Shown in pieces: positions 52,433-60,353 of a DNA stretch of 64,000 nt. Source of the DNA: Roseburia rectibacter (GTDB lineage Bacteria; Bacillota; Clostridia; Lachnospirales; Lachnospiraceae); NCBI RefSeq assembly GCF_014287515.2, contig NZ_CP092473.1:2445001-2509000 (forward strand), written 5' to 3'. The position numbers were made by a program, and so were the translations under genes. The notes beneath the pieces were generated by a model. That model had not been told where the DNA came from and made no database searches. It saw nothing but the letters and a program-made list of their open reading frames with translations. Each line of letters opens with the position of its first letter. Position 1 is the first letter of the stretch.

Positions 52433-52782
52433 TAATCTGCCTGTTTCCTCTTATTCTGCATGGTCACCTTCACGTGACTGATTGCAAGTACAGGATGCAC
52501 AAATAACATTCTAGGTCCCGAGTAACGCATCACTTTTCGTATTTCCTCCTGCATTTCCTTCGAATAACAATGCACCTTACATGCACTGCAGAATGTCTTT
52601 GTTTCCATGAACGGACAATGCATGGTGCGTGCCGTCGTATATTCTTTTAATTTTTCACACTGCTCACACAGCGTTCCCCTTTTCGTCCCATGACTGCCAT
52701 GACAATAGATTTCTATCATGGAAGACACTGTTTCTATCTCCCTTTTTCGTTTTTCCTGTATTTCTTTTGTTTCCGTTTTCAT
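52432..52782 (-). CDS. YgbA-like protein (nitrous oxide-stimulated promoter family)
   Basis: A 116-residue Cys-rich soluble protein: MIEIYCHGSHG, CEQCEKLKEYTTARTMHCPF and CSACKVHCYSKEMQEEIRKV match the YgbA family, named from a nitric-oxide-responsive gene in E. coli. The six or so Cys and several His residues suggest a metal or Fe-S site. A ribosome binding site is weak. It is first in an operon with the two ABC half-transporters, behind DtxR-type boxes, which links it to iron or redox stress. Confidence 0.85.
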   Translation of the reverse strand: MKTETKEIQEKRKREIETVSSMIEIYCHGSHGTKRGTLCEQCEKLKEYTTARTMHCPFMETKTFCSACKVHCYSKEMQEEIRKVMRYSGPRMLFVHPVLAISHVKVTMQNKRKQAD

Positions 52783-52837
52783 ATCCGCTTATCTATTTTT
52801 TTCCTCTCTGTTCCATCCTTATTTCTGTGTTTTGCTA

Positions 52838-52893
52838 TTAGATTAGACTAACTTTGCTTCGTTAGTCTAACCTAATACATATTACTTTGTCAA
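52838..52893 (-). promoter_or_regulatory. Operator with two inverted DtxR/IdeR-type boxes over the -10 of the YgbA-like/ABC operon
   Basis: TTAGATTAGACTAAC (52838-52852) and GTTAGTCTAACCTAA (52861-52875) are inverted copies matching at 14 of 15 positions. Each arm is itself close to the iron box TTAGGTTAGGCTAACCTAA. On the minus strand TTGACA (52888-52893) is the -35, and the right arm covers the expected -10, so a bound repressor would shut the promoter. This fits a DtxR/IdeR/MntR-like regulator. Confidence 0.75.
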
Positions 52894-52917
52894 GAAAAAG
52901 TGGCTGGCACAAAAAGG

Positions 52918-52951
52918 AAAAGCGCAGATCTCCGCCGGATCTACGCTTTTT
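52918..52951. terminator. Terminator between the coat protein genes and the ABC operon promoter
   Basis: AAAAGCGCAGATC and GATCTACGCTTTTT arms form a stem with T-rich ends on both strands; in context it ends the minus-strand coat protein transcript. Confidence 0.75.
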
Positions 52952-52983
52952 CTTCTAAAAAAATAATATACTTTGATTTTGTC

Positions 52984-53256
52984 CTACACAGTTTTCACAC
53001 ACTGTGAAAACTTCTGTTTTGCATTTTCAACTTTGTTTGCATCTGCATCCGGAGTCGGATAAAGACCTCTCTGATGCATCATATTAAATACATCTTCCTG
53101 AATGCAGTGTTCCTGCTCTAAGCAGTGAAGAATTGCATCTCTCACACTGTCATGCACACATTCATTTGCAAATGCATTATAGTTATTCGTTGCTGCCTTC
53201 TCAGCCGTAAGTGCATCGGCTAAGATTTCTTTGTCCGTATAAATCTGCTCTGTCAT
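52984..53256 (-). CDS. CotF-like spore coat family protein
   Basis: A 90-residue helical protein: DKEILADALTAEKAATNNYN, an ILHCLEQEHCIQEDVFNMMH helix and QRGLYPTPDAD match the CotF/coat-protein-like ferritin-fold family of Clostridia. Such proteins are found in spore coats, though many are also in poorly sporulating species. GGAGG lies six bases before the ATG. It follows a 61-residue relative by 23 bases. Confidence 0.85.
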   Translation of the reverse strand: MTEQIYTDKEILADALTAEKAATNNYNAFANECVHDSVRDAILHCLEQEHCIQEDVFNMMHQRGLYPTPDADANKVENAKQKFSQCVKTV

Positions 53257-53279
53257 GATCTTCCTCCCTCTCTCATTCC

Positions 53280-53465
53280 TTAGCTCAACTGTGCATACAG
53301 GGAATTAAAATGTCCCTGATGTTTCTGGGAAATCTCCGTAAATTTGGCACTGATTTCCTGATCCTTTGTGTGTTCTGCAAGCATCTGGAATTTTTTGATC
53401 AAAAGATCCTCCTCGGTCAGCAGATCATTCAAAACGGATAATTCTTTTTCTGATAACTGGCTCAT
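53280..53465 (-). CDS. Small CotF-partner-like helical protein
   Basis: A 61-residue helical protein (LSEKELSVLNDLLTEEDLLI, then KFTEISQKHQGHFNSLYAQL) of the type found directly before cotF-like genes. The ATG at 53465 has GGAGG upstream. With the next gene it would form a small coat pair. Confidence 0.8.
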   Translation of the reverse strand: MSQLSEKELSVLNDLLTEEDLLIKKFQMLAEHTKDQEISAKFTEISQKHQGHFNSLYAQLS

Positions 53466-53599
53466 GTTCCACCTCCATATTTTCATTCATGGCAATAGAT
53501 CCGGTCTTTAAACATGCGGTCTATCGCTGGCATATCGTCTTTCACATTGACTCGCCTAAATCATAGTGTGGTCAAAACCTGTCAGATTATACATCTCAT

Positions 53600-55189
53600 T
53601 TAAAGTAATCCGTCACCGTTTACCAGTTCGTCTAAAACAGCATACATCTGCTTAATATCCACCGGTTTGCTTAAGTGCGCATTCATTCCTGCATCAAAAG
53701 ATTTCTTTACATCCTCCTCAAAAACATTCGCTGTCATCGCAACGATCGGTACTGTTCTGCTGTCCGGATGATCTGATTCACGGATACAGCGTGTGGCAGC
53801 AAGTCCATCCATGACCGGCATCCGGATATCCATCAGTATCACGTCATAATATCCCGGTTCATTCTTTAAAAACAGTTCCACACCTTCTTTTCCATTCTCA
53901 GCGATATCCACCATAAAATTCTTATGTATCAGAATATTTCTCGTGATCTCAATGTTGATCTCATTGTCCTCGACAAGCAACGCTCTTTTTCCGGAAAAAT
54001 CATACTCCTGATATATTGTCCGCTCTGTTCTGCGCCTGTCCTCCTTTGCAGTCTTTAAAGGAACTGTTACAACAAACGCAGTGCCATTTCCTTTCTCACT
54101 GTACACATCGATCTTACCACCCATAAAATCAATAATATTCTTGGAAATAGTAAGTCCTAATCCGGTTCCACCGCTTAATGTTGTATTTCTGTTATCTTCC
54201 TGCGCAAATGCATCAAAAATGTGTGGCAAAAAACTCTGCTCCATTCCAATTCCATTGTCCCTGATCTCAAAACGGAAGATCGTTTCCTGTTCTTCCCGGT
54301 TAAAAAGCTCTATGATAAAAATAACTCTTCCTTCCGGTGGTGTATATTTTACGGCATTCTCTAAAATCGATGACAATGCCTCATTTAACTTTTCACGGTC
54401 AAACAGATATTTATCCGCAAATGAACCCCGTCTCTGCATGGAAAAAGAAATTCTCTTCTCCTTTGCCTTACTGGAAAATTTTTCCTCTATATGCGTAAGA
54501 AATTCTTCAAAATCTGTACTTTCTTCATTGAATGCAACACGACCGCTCTCTAAAAGCGAAAGATTTAAAATATCATCCATGCAGGAGCGTAAAAACTGCG
54601 CCGACATCTCAATCTTGTCAAAGTTTTCAAGAACTTTCTTCTCATCACTAAGATTTGCCCTGCTCAGATAGGAAAGACCAATGATCGAATTAAGCGGTGT
54701 ACGGATCTCATGACTCATGCGCTCTAAGAACTCACTCTTAGAACGGTCTGCACGCTTTGCCTCCATCATCGCATCATAAATTTCTCTCTGGTGCTTCTGT
54801 TCTTCCTCGTAACTGTCTGTAATATCCCTGCGCACAAAAACCAATGTTGTTCTGGTCTTATCATAATAGTAAATACTCATTGATTTCCGACGATATTCCT
54901 CACCGCACAGCAAACGGTAGTTAATGACTAAACGCTCTTTTTTCTGTAAATTTTCCTTAAGTCGTTCCAGTCTGAACTCCCTCTCACACATTTCTCTGTC
55001 ATCCGGATGTACATACTCCGGAATTGCCACATCATTGACTTTCTGGTAATTTCCATCTAAAGGCGGCATAACATCCGCTTCCTCATTGGTAACAATCGTA
55101 TGTACCATTCCATCTGCCAGATCCACATATGAAATAAAATCAATTTCTTCTTTTATAACGCTTTCCAAAATTGCCCGCTGTTTTTCCAT
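53600..55189 (-). CDS. Hybrid sensor histidine kinase/response regulator with PAS domain
   Basis: A 529-residue cytosolic hybrid kinase. A PAS domain (~30-135) precedes the H-box MSHEIRTPLNSIIGLSYLSR near residue 160, N-box LENAVKYTPP, G-boxes DNGIGM and GGTGLGLTISK, and a C-terminal receiver (LLVEDNEINIEITRNIL; phospho-acceptor in DVILMDIRMPVMDG; AMTANVFEEDV). There are no membrane segments. The ATG at 55189 has AAAGG upstream; an ATG seven codons earlier lacks one. No output gene is adjacent; its partner is unknown. Confidence 0.92.
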   Translation of the reverse strand: MEKQRAILESVIKEEIDFISYVDLADGMVHTIVTNEEADVMPPLDGNYQKVNDVAIPEYVHPDDREMCEREFRLERLKENLQKKERLVINYRLLCGEEYRRKSMSIYYYDKTRTTLVFVRRDITDSYEEEQKHQREIYDAMMEAKRADRSKSEFLERMSHEIRTPLNSIIGLSYLSRANLSDEKKVLENFDKIEMSAQFLRSCMDDILNLSLLESGRVAFNEESTDFEEFLTHIEEKFSSKAKEKRISFSMQRRGSFADKYLFDREKLNEALSSILENAVKYTPPEGRVIFIIELFNREEQETIFRFEIRDNGIGMEQSFLPHIFDAFAQEDNRNTTLSGGTGLGLTISKNIIDFMGGKIDVYSEKGNGTAFVVTVPLKTAKEDRRRTERTIYQEYDFSGKRALLVEDNEINIEITRNILIHKNFMVDIAENGKEGVELFLKNEPGYYDVILMDIRMPVMDGLAATRCIRESDHPDSRTVPIVAMTANVFEEDVKKSFDAGMNAHLSKPVDIKQMYAVLDELVNGDGLL

Positions 55190-55313
55190 AGTAATCCTTT
55201 TCCGCTCCATTTTGCATCTCGTACTGCTCTGATTTTATGAAACCTGTCTATTTATTATAACAGTTTTCTTCCCTGTTTTAAATAGAAAACGAAAATAAAC
55301 TGTGTCTAAAGTC

Positions 55314-56018
55314 CTATTTGTAATCTTTTAAAAAACTATGAAGCTCCGTATCTGTACGATATGCGATCACAGTATTCAAATTTACATTTTCCACACTTTT
55401 AAAAATATTTGCAGCAATTCCGGGATTGATACTTCCAAATTCTTCCAGCAGATGTTTTATTTCTTTCTGCTGATCCAAAAAGATCTCTGTCATTTCCGGC
55501 ATCATTCCAAATTCTTCGTTCCATTCTGATAGATCCTGCTTATGCACCAGATAAAACGGGCGGATCAACTCTAAACGATCTCCACACCCTTTTTCTTTTG
55601 GCATCAGGGTACTGATCTCACCTTTATACAGTACCCCCGCAAGGATCGTCTCTATCACATCCTCATAACAGTCTGCCACCGCCACCTTGTTACAGCCAGC
55701 TTCTTTTATCTCTCCATAAGATCTGATCTTTCGCACCGGAATACCGGTCTCCTCTGCAATTGATACGATTTTTCCGTCATCCTCCCTGCAAAGTCCAAAA
55801 AAATCCACTTCAAAATCAATCTTTCTGTGACGTTTTATCTCCTGAAAACATTTTGCAAGGATCAGCTCATTTCTGCCCTGTTCCATGAAGACTGCGACAT
55901 GATCGCCATTCTCCACTAACTGATAATGATTGATTGCCCTTGCAAAACGTGAAAATATTGTCTTATGATATTTTTTACGAAGACTAAGCTCAATTTCGTC
56001 TTTTCTCGTCTCTTCCAT
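55314..56018 (-). CDS. TtcA/TilS-like protein with a degenerate PP-loop
   Basis: A 234-residue protein whose start KYHKTIFSRFARAINHYQLV and EIKRHRKIDFEVDFF resemble tRNA 2-thiocytidine (TtcA) family proteins. The ATP-pyrophosphatase loop SGGKDS expected after VAV is replaced by MEQGRNE, and the family's CxxC pairs are absent apart from isolated Cys residues. It is therefore probably a non-catalytic or repurposed relative. GGAG precedes the ATG at 56018. It lies between a hybrid kinase and a SleB-like hydrolase on the same strand. Confidence 0.7.
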   Translation of the reverse strand: MEETRKDEIELSLRKKYHKTIFSRFARAINHYQLVENGDHVAVFMEQGRNELILAKCFQEIKRHRKIDFEVDFFGLCREDDGKIVSIAEETGIPVRKIRSYGEIKEAGCNKVAVADCYEDVIETILAGVLYKGEISTLMPKEKGCGDRLELIRPFYLVHKQDLSEWNEEFGMMPEMTEIFLDQQKEIKHLLEEFGSINPGIAANIFKSVENVNLNTVIAYRTDTELHSFLKDYK

Positions 56019-56135
56019 AGAAACTCCATTTCTATTTTCAAATTATATTATCATGATATGGTACCTGCTCCGCAGATATTGAAGCACTATGAATCAGTAT
56101 AATTTTTTCAGAATAGGAAGTCAATTTCTAATATC

Positions 56136-56181
56136 AAAAAAAGAACCTCACAGCCCAGAAATTTTTAGACTGCTCAGTTCC
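56136..56181 (-). terminator. Terminator of the SleB-like gene
   Basis: On the minus strand GAACTGAGCAG and CTGTGAGGTTC arms end in TTTTTTT, just below the hydrolase gene. Confidence 0.75.
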
Positions 56182-56193
56182 CTTTTTGATGTT

Positions 56194-56904
56194 CTAATAG
56201 CAAAAATAATGCCCACCAATTTTGACTTCCACATGTTCCGTCAAAGGAAATGTAGAAAAATACATTGTATCATCTCTTAATAATCTTGTTTTTCCATCCA
56301 GTACCTGTTTAATGGATTCATATTCCTTCTGTGTCGGATTCGCTCTGTTCCTGTTTTTAAAAGAACAGAACTGTACCGGATTTTTCTGGCTTAAAACTTC
56401 ATAAAGTGTATCCGGATACACTTCACTTCTCATACGGTTAAACACAACTTCCACAACCGCCTGCTGCCCCTCTACCGGTTCGCCTTGTGATTCTAACCAG
56501 ACGATCCTCGCAAGCAGTTCCGTTTCTTCCGGCGTTAAAGTAATGTTCCAGCGGTTTTCCTGTGTTTCCTGCTCTATCGCCGTTTCCTGCTCTATCGCCG
56601 TTTCCTGCACTACCTGACTTACCTGTGCAGTTTCTTCTGTCTGTATCTCTTTTGTGGTTCTTATTTTTTCCTGCATCAGATCATCATCATATGCAGATGT
56701 TACTATCATAGTTTCTTTTTTTTCGATTCCTGTTTTTTCATCTGATTCTGGCGTAAATGAATGTGCAAAACGTATCGATCCTGCTGCAAGCCCCTCCATT
56801 ACCGGAAGTTCTCTGACCGCTGCGTCTTTTTTTATGTTGGATGCTGCAGTCAGACTGACGATAAAACAAAACAGCACTGCCGCGTCCAATATTCTTTTTC
56901 TCAT
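56194..56904 (-). CDS. SleB/CwlJ-like cell wall hydrolase
   Basis: A 236-residue exported or membrane-anchored protein. An N-terminal hydrophobic segment (residues 5-22), a spacer with repeated EQETAIEQET, then the Hydrolase_2 domain from about residue 120: ELLARIVWLESQGEPVEGQQ carries the catalytic Glu, and AVVEVVFNRMRSEVYPDTLY and PVQFCSF follow. SleB lyses spore cortex peptidoglycan; vegetative relatives act in wall turnover. AGGAG lies before the ATG. It is monocistronic. Confidence 0.9.
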   Translation of the reverse strand: MRKRILDAAVLFCFIVSLTAASNIKKDAAVRELPVMEGLAAGSIRFAHSFTPESDEKTGIEKKETMIVTSAYDDDLMQEKIRTTKEIQTEETAQVSQVVQETAIEQETAIEQETQENRWNITLTPEETELLARIVWLESQGEPVEGQQAVVEVVFNRMRSEVYPDTLYEVLSQKNPVQFCSFKNRNRANPTQKEYESIKQVLDGKTRLLRDDTMYFSTFPLTEHVEVKIGGHYFCY

Positions 56905-57134
56905 TTTGCTCCTTTCCTCAAGAATGATACATATATGTCAACATGACGAAAGCCGTCATTTGATACAGGCACATATCATACTTAGGTTATATCCAAAAGT
57001 CAAATTTTTTATACATACTTTTCTGAAAAAAAATTTGCGAATTTTACTCAAAATTTTGATATGTGCCACATTTTTTATCAGCCATTCATCCATTCGAAAC
57101 TATGTTCGAATAAAGTAGAACTGACCAGGTAAAC
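56905..57134. other. Intergenic region upstream of the SleB-like gene
   Basis: AT-rich; no gene. Frames crossing it are short shadows. It should hold the hydrolase promoter. Confidence 0.4.
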
Positions 57135-57160
57135 AAAAAAACACCCGTTTTTTCGGATGT
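57135..57160 (-). terminator. Terminator of the cobalamin operon
   Basis: On the minus strand ACATCCG-AAAAAA-CGGGTGT followed by TTTTTTG, about 65 bases after the last gene. Confidence 0.85.
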
Positions 57161-57225
57161 TTTTTGAGATAATTGCCAAATTTTCAACTACATTTTTCAT
57201 CTGTTTTTTATAAAAAACAATCTTT

Positions 57226-57849
57226 TTACTTTCGATAGATACATTCTTTGTTGCTGCAGGAGGCACAGATTCCTGTATGTTTTTCGCTGCATTTTTCTTT
57301 TCCACCAGAAAGTTCCACTAAAAATACTGCACTTTTTTTCGGCTCCATGCAGTATGCCTGATTGCAGATAACCCTTTTTTGTTTCATTCCAGACAGGAGC
57401 TTTACCATTTTTTCAAAAGAAAGTTCTTCTTCCGTACCAAAAAAGTGATAAGAACTAAGCCTCTGTTTCAAATGTGCCTCTGCCCATCTCTGAAACAGAT
57501 CATAACCTTTTCGCAAAAGCTCCCAGCAGATCGTCTCCACTGCATATGCTTCTCTTAGGCAATCTGTGCTGCTATAGCGGTTTTGAAGCTCATCGACCCT
57601 GCCCCCAAGCGTAAATATTCCGATAGCATAGTTTTCTTCCCTGTGTAGACTGAGTATCTGCTCACACCTGTTCCTGCCCATGCAGTAAAATCCTTCCTCT
57701 CCGGCAAGACATTCGCGCAGTCTGTCAGCAACCGTCTCTAGCATTTCCATATCCTTTTTTTCATAATGATACTGCTTTATGATATCCATAAGGAAATTAT
57801 ATGTCAGTTCATTTTTCAGGTTTGTATGAATAAATTTTTCTTCTGTCAC
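57226..57849 (-). CDS. MetH activation domain-like, Cys-rich corrinoid-associated protein
   Basis: A 207-residue soluble protein. AVETICWELLRKGYDLFQRW, SFEKMVKLLSGMKQKRVICN and QAYCMEPKKSAVFLVEL resemble the vitamin B12-dependent methionine synthase activation domain. The C-terminus has CSEKHTGICASCSNKECIYR, a likely Zn or Fe-S site. As the last gene of the cobalamin operon it probably handles corrinoid reactivation or related one-carbon chemistry. The GTG start directly follows the stop of the previous gene; GGAAAG precedes it. Family call moderate. Confidence 0.65.
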   Translation of the reverse strand: MTEEKFIHTNLKNELTYNFLMDIIKQYHYEKKDMEMLETVADRLRECLAGEEGFYCMGRNRCEQILSLHREENYAIGIFTLGGRVDELQNRYSSTDCLREAYAVETICWELLRKGYDLFQRWAEAHLKQRLSSYHFFGTEEELSFEKMVKLLSGMKQKRVICNQAYCMEPKKSAVFLVELSGGKEKCSEKHTGICASCSNKECIYRK

Positions 57850-58107
57850 TTATCTTTCCGTCTCTGCTTTCTTTTTTAAGAACTGCATGATGATCTCATA
57901 ATTTTCCGCTTTGTGTGGAAATGTACAGTTCATACAGGATTTGATGATTCTGCCTTTACTGTTAATATATTCCGGTTTCCCCGGACAGTGCTCTCTCTCA
58001 TACAGAGGACAAAAACAGAACAGACAGTTCATCTCATCATTTTCTACTTCATGGCATGGATAATATCTGCACGCTCTGTTTTCAAAATAACGATAGGAAT
58101 TTTCCAA
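57850..58107 (-). CDS. Cysteine-rich small domain protein of cobalamin clusters
   Basis: An 85-residue protein with CRYYPCHE, MNCLFCFCPLYEREHCPG and KSCMNCTFPH, the Cys pattern of the small Cys-rich domain family often found with cobalamin genes; it probably binds metal. The start is TTG, eight bases after GGAG; the stop of cbiL is two bases upstream. Confidence 0.85.
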   Translation of the reverse strand: MENSYRYFENRACRYYPCHEVENDEMNCLFCFCPLYEREHCPGKPEYINSKGRIIKSCMNCTFPHKAENYEIIMQFLKKKAETER

Positions 58108-58109
58108 TT

Positions 58110-58820
58110 TTAATGCTCCTTTACGATCACAATGGTAAGATAACCTGATGTATCGTCTAACTGTCCGATCTCTCTGGTTACTTTTTCATTCATCATACCA
58201 CAGTTTTCCACCGAATACACTTCCATCTGACCGCCTTTTTTCTGTTTTTGCAGCATCTGCTTTAATTCCCCTAATTTTTTTCCGGACTTCATATATATTC
58301 TGGTTCCTGAAAGTTCTGTCGTTTTTTCTATATCGTAGGAAGCCGGTATCACATGGATTTCTTCTTTGTTATCCGCTAACGATATTCCAAGCGCCCCTGC
58401 CGCCGCACAAAAAGATGGAACTCCGTTTATGATATGCGCCTCATAACCAACCTTTGCCACACGTTTATGGATATATTGGTAGGTAGAATAAATAGTCGGA
58501 TCTCCGATTGTCAAAAAGGCTGCTTTTCTGCCCTCATCTAACAGTTTTTTTATTGTAAGATAAATCTGTTCATGTGCCGTGGCAAGCCTGTTCTCATCCT
58601 TTGTCATTGGAAACGGCATACATATAAGTTCTTTTTCTGCGATCTCCCTGCATGCCTCTTTCATGATCCCATAGGCAATACAATCCTCTTTGCTTTTTGC
58701 AGGAAGTATCACTGTATCGCACTCCCTGACAATCCGCACAGCCTTTAATGTGACAAGCTCCGGATCACCCGGACCGACACCAACGCCATAGAGAATACCT
58801 GTTTTTTCTGTATCTTTCAC
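58110..58820 (-). CDS. cbiL: Precorrin-2/cobalt-factor II C20-methyltransferase
   Basis: A 236-residue SAM-dependent methyltransferase. GILYGVGVGPGDPELVTLKA is the N-terminal SAM loop, and FLTIGDPTIYSTYQYIHKRV and INGVPSFCAAAGALGISLAD are typical of CbiL/CobI. It methylates C20 of the corrin ring early in anaerobic cobalamin synthesis. The start is GTG at 58820 with GAGAGGG upstream; no ATG is suitable. Confidence 0.94.
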   Translation of the reverse strand: MKDTEKTGILYGVGVGPGDPELVTLKAVRIVRECDTVILPAKSKEDCIAYGIMKEACREIAEKELICMPFPMTKDENRLATAHEQIYLTIKKLLDEGRKAAFLTIGDPTIYSTYQYIHKRVAKVGYEAHIINGVPSFCAAAGALGISLADNKEEIHVIPASYDIEKTTELSGTRIYMKSGKKLGELKQMLQKQKKGGQMEVYSVENCGMMNEKVTREIGQLDDTSGYLTIVIVKEH

Positions 58821-58886
58821 GGTTAAATCCCTCTCTTTTTCTTTTATTTTCCTATGACTGCTTTCACATATATAACAATAATCGCA

Positions 58887-60353
58887 TTATGAACCGGTTA
58901 CGCTGCCGGATGAGGACTTCTGTAATTTATAGTTTTTCGCTTTTTTCACAAAATTTTCTGCAAACTGCGGCGCAGACGGATAATAAAGATGTGGAAATCC
59001 CACAAAAATCGTTTTTTTATCAAAAATGCAATCATATTTTTTCCCGCTTACCGGTTTTAATGCCACACAGCCATCACCGTTTGCAGTGCTGTCGAAATAA
59101 TGAAATTCATGCCCTTTTATACTGACATTTTCCGGCAGAAAATCTGCCTCTTTTTCTGTCAGTTCGATATATCCAAAGCGGACAAGTTTTCCTGTGTAAA
59201 AGCAGTCTCCCGGCACAACCCCCGCCATCTCATAAACATGGTGGGCTGTATCTTCCATTGTCCGGTGCAGATACATAAATCCGCCACATTCCGCAACGAT
59301 CGGCATTTTACGTTCTGCCCTGTCTTTTATGTCTGCAAGCATCGTCTTGTTTTCCGATAATTCCTTTGCATAGAGTTCCGGATAACCACCTACAAGCAAT
59401 AAAGCATTCGCTTCTTTCGGGACATAATCATCGTGCAATGGAGAAAAAAACACAATGTCAGCTCCAGCTCTTTCTAGTGTTTTTAAATTATCTTCATAAT
59501 AAAAACAGAATGCCTCATCACGTGCCACCGCGATCACAGGTCTTTTCTCATTTTCCTGTGAACACGCTTTCTGATTACTGGAACTATTTTTTCCCAACAT
59601 ATCATTTTCTGCTGATTCGGATGTTTTCTCTGTCAACGCCCTGAATTCAGCATCCGGCAATTCTTCTGCACTCTCTGCGATTGCTATAAGTCTTTCTATA
59701 TCAACCGTCTTTTCTAATATATCCGCTGTTTTTGACAGTTTTTCAGCCATCCTGTCTATTTCTTCCGGACGTTTCAGCCCCAAATGTCTGCTTTCTAACA
59801 AAATATCTTTCTGATTGGGAAAATATCCGAGAACGGCTGCCGGAAAACTTTTTTCGATCTCCGGCCGGATCGTCTCAAAAAAAGCTCCGGATGTCCGGTT
59901 TAAAATAATCCCCTTTATCAGGTGATTTGTATCATAAGCTAAAAAACCTGCGATCAGCGGAAGGATACTTCTACCCATCCCGTGCGCATCAATGACCAGA
60001 ATGACAGGCGTATCTGTTACCGTTGCCAGATCATAAGCAGATCCTTCTTTCCGGATTCCCCCTAACCCATCATACAGTCCCATCACGCCTTCCATCACCG
60101 ATATATCTGCATTTTTTGCAGACGTCATAAACAACTCTGCTGTCGTTTTATCCCCGGTAAAAAAAGTATCCAGATTTTTCGATGGTATTCCAAGTACCGT
60201 GCGGTGGAACATGGGATCGATATAATCCGGTCCACACTTAAATGCCTGCACTTTTTTTCCCTGTCTTTTTAAGATTTCAAGCAGTGCACAGGTGATCGTA
60301 GTCTTTCCGCTTCCGCTCCCTGTTGCACCGATCAGTATTCTTGGTGCCCTCAT
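58887..60353 (-). CDS. cbiA: Cobyrinate a,c-diamide synthase
   Basis: A 488-residue glutamine amidotransferase. The N-terminal ATPase has GATGSGSGKTTITCALLE and MEGVMGLYDG; the C-terminal class-I-like amidotransferase has VGGYPELYAKELSENK and the nucleophile Cys in IVAECGGFMYLHRT. It amidates the a and c side chains of cobyrinate. A ~35-residue hydrophilic insertion lies near residues 225-260. The start overlaps the previous gene by four bases (ATGA). Confidence 0.95.
   Translation of the reverse strand: MRAPRILIGATGSGSGKTTITCALLEILKRQGKKVQAFKCGPDYIDPMFHRTVLGIPSKNLDTFFTGDKTTAELFMTSAKNADISVMEGVMGLYDGLGGIRKEGSAYDLATVTDTPVILVIDAHGMGRSILPLIAGFLAYDTNHLIKGIILNRTSGAFFETIRPEIEKSFPAAVLGYFPNQKDILLESRHLGLKRPEEIDRMAEKLSKTADILEKTVDIERLIAIAESAEELPDAEFRALTEKTSESAENDMLGKNSSSNQKACSQENEKRPVIAVARDEAFCFYYEDNLKTLERAGADIVFFSPLHDDYVPKEANALLLVGGYPELYAKELSENKTMLADIKDRAERKMPIVAECGGFMYLHRTMEDTAHHVYEMAGVVPGDCFYTGKLVRFGYIELTEKEADFLPENVSIKGHEFHYFDSTANGDGCVALKPVSGKKYDCIFDKKTIFVGFPHLYYPSAPQFAENFVKKAKNYKLQKSSSGSVTGS

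Noticed and set aside
57078..57305. 75-codon minus-strand frame at the end of the cobalamin operon
   Set aside because: It overlaps the 3' end of the MetH-activation-like gene and runs through the terminator.
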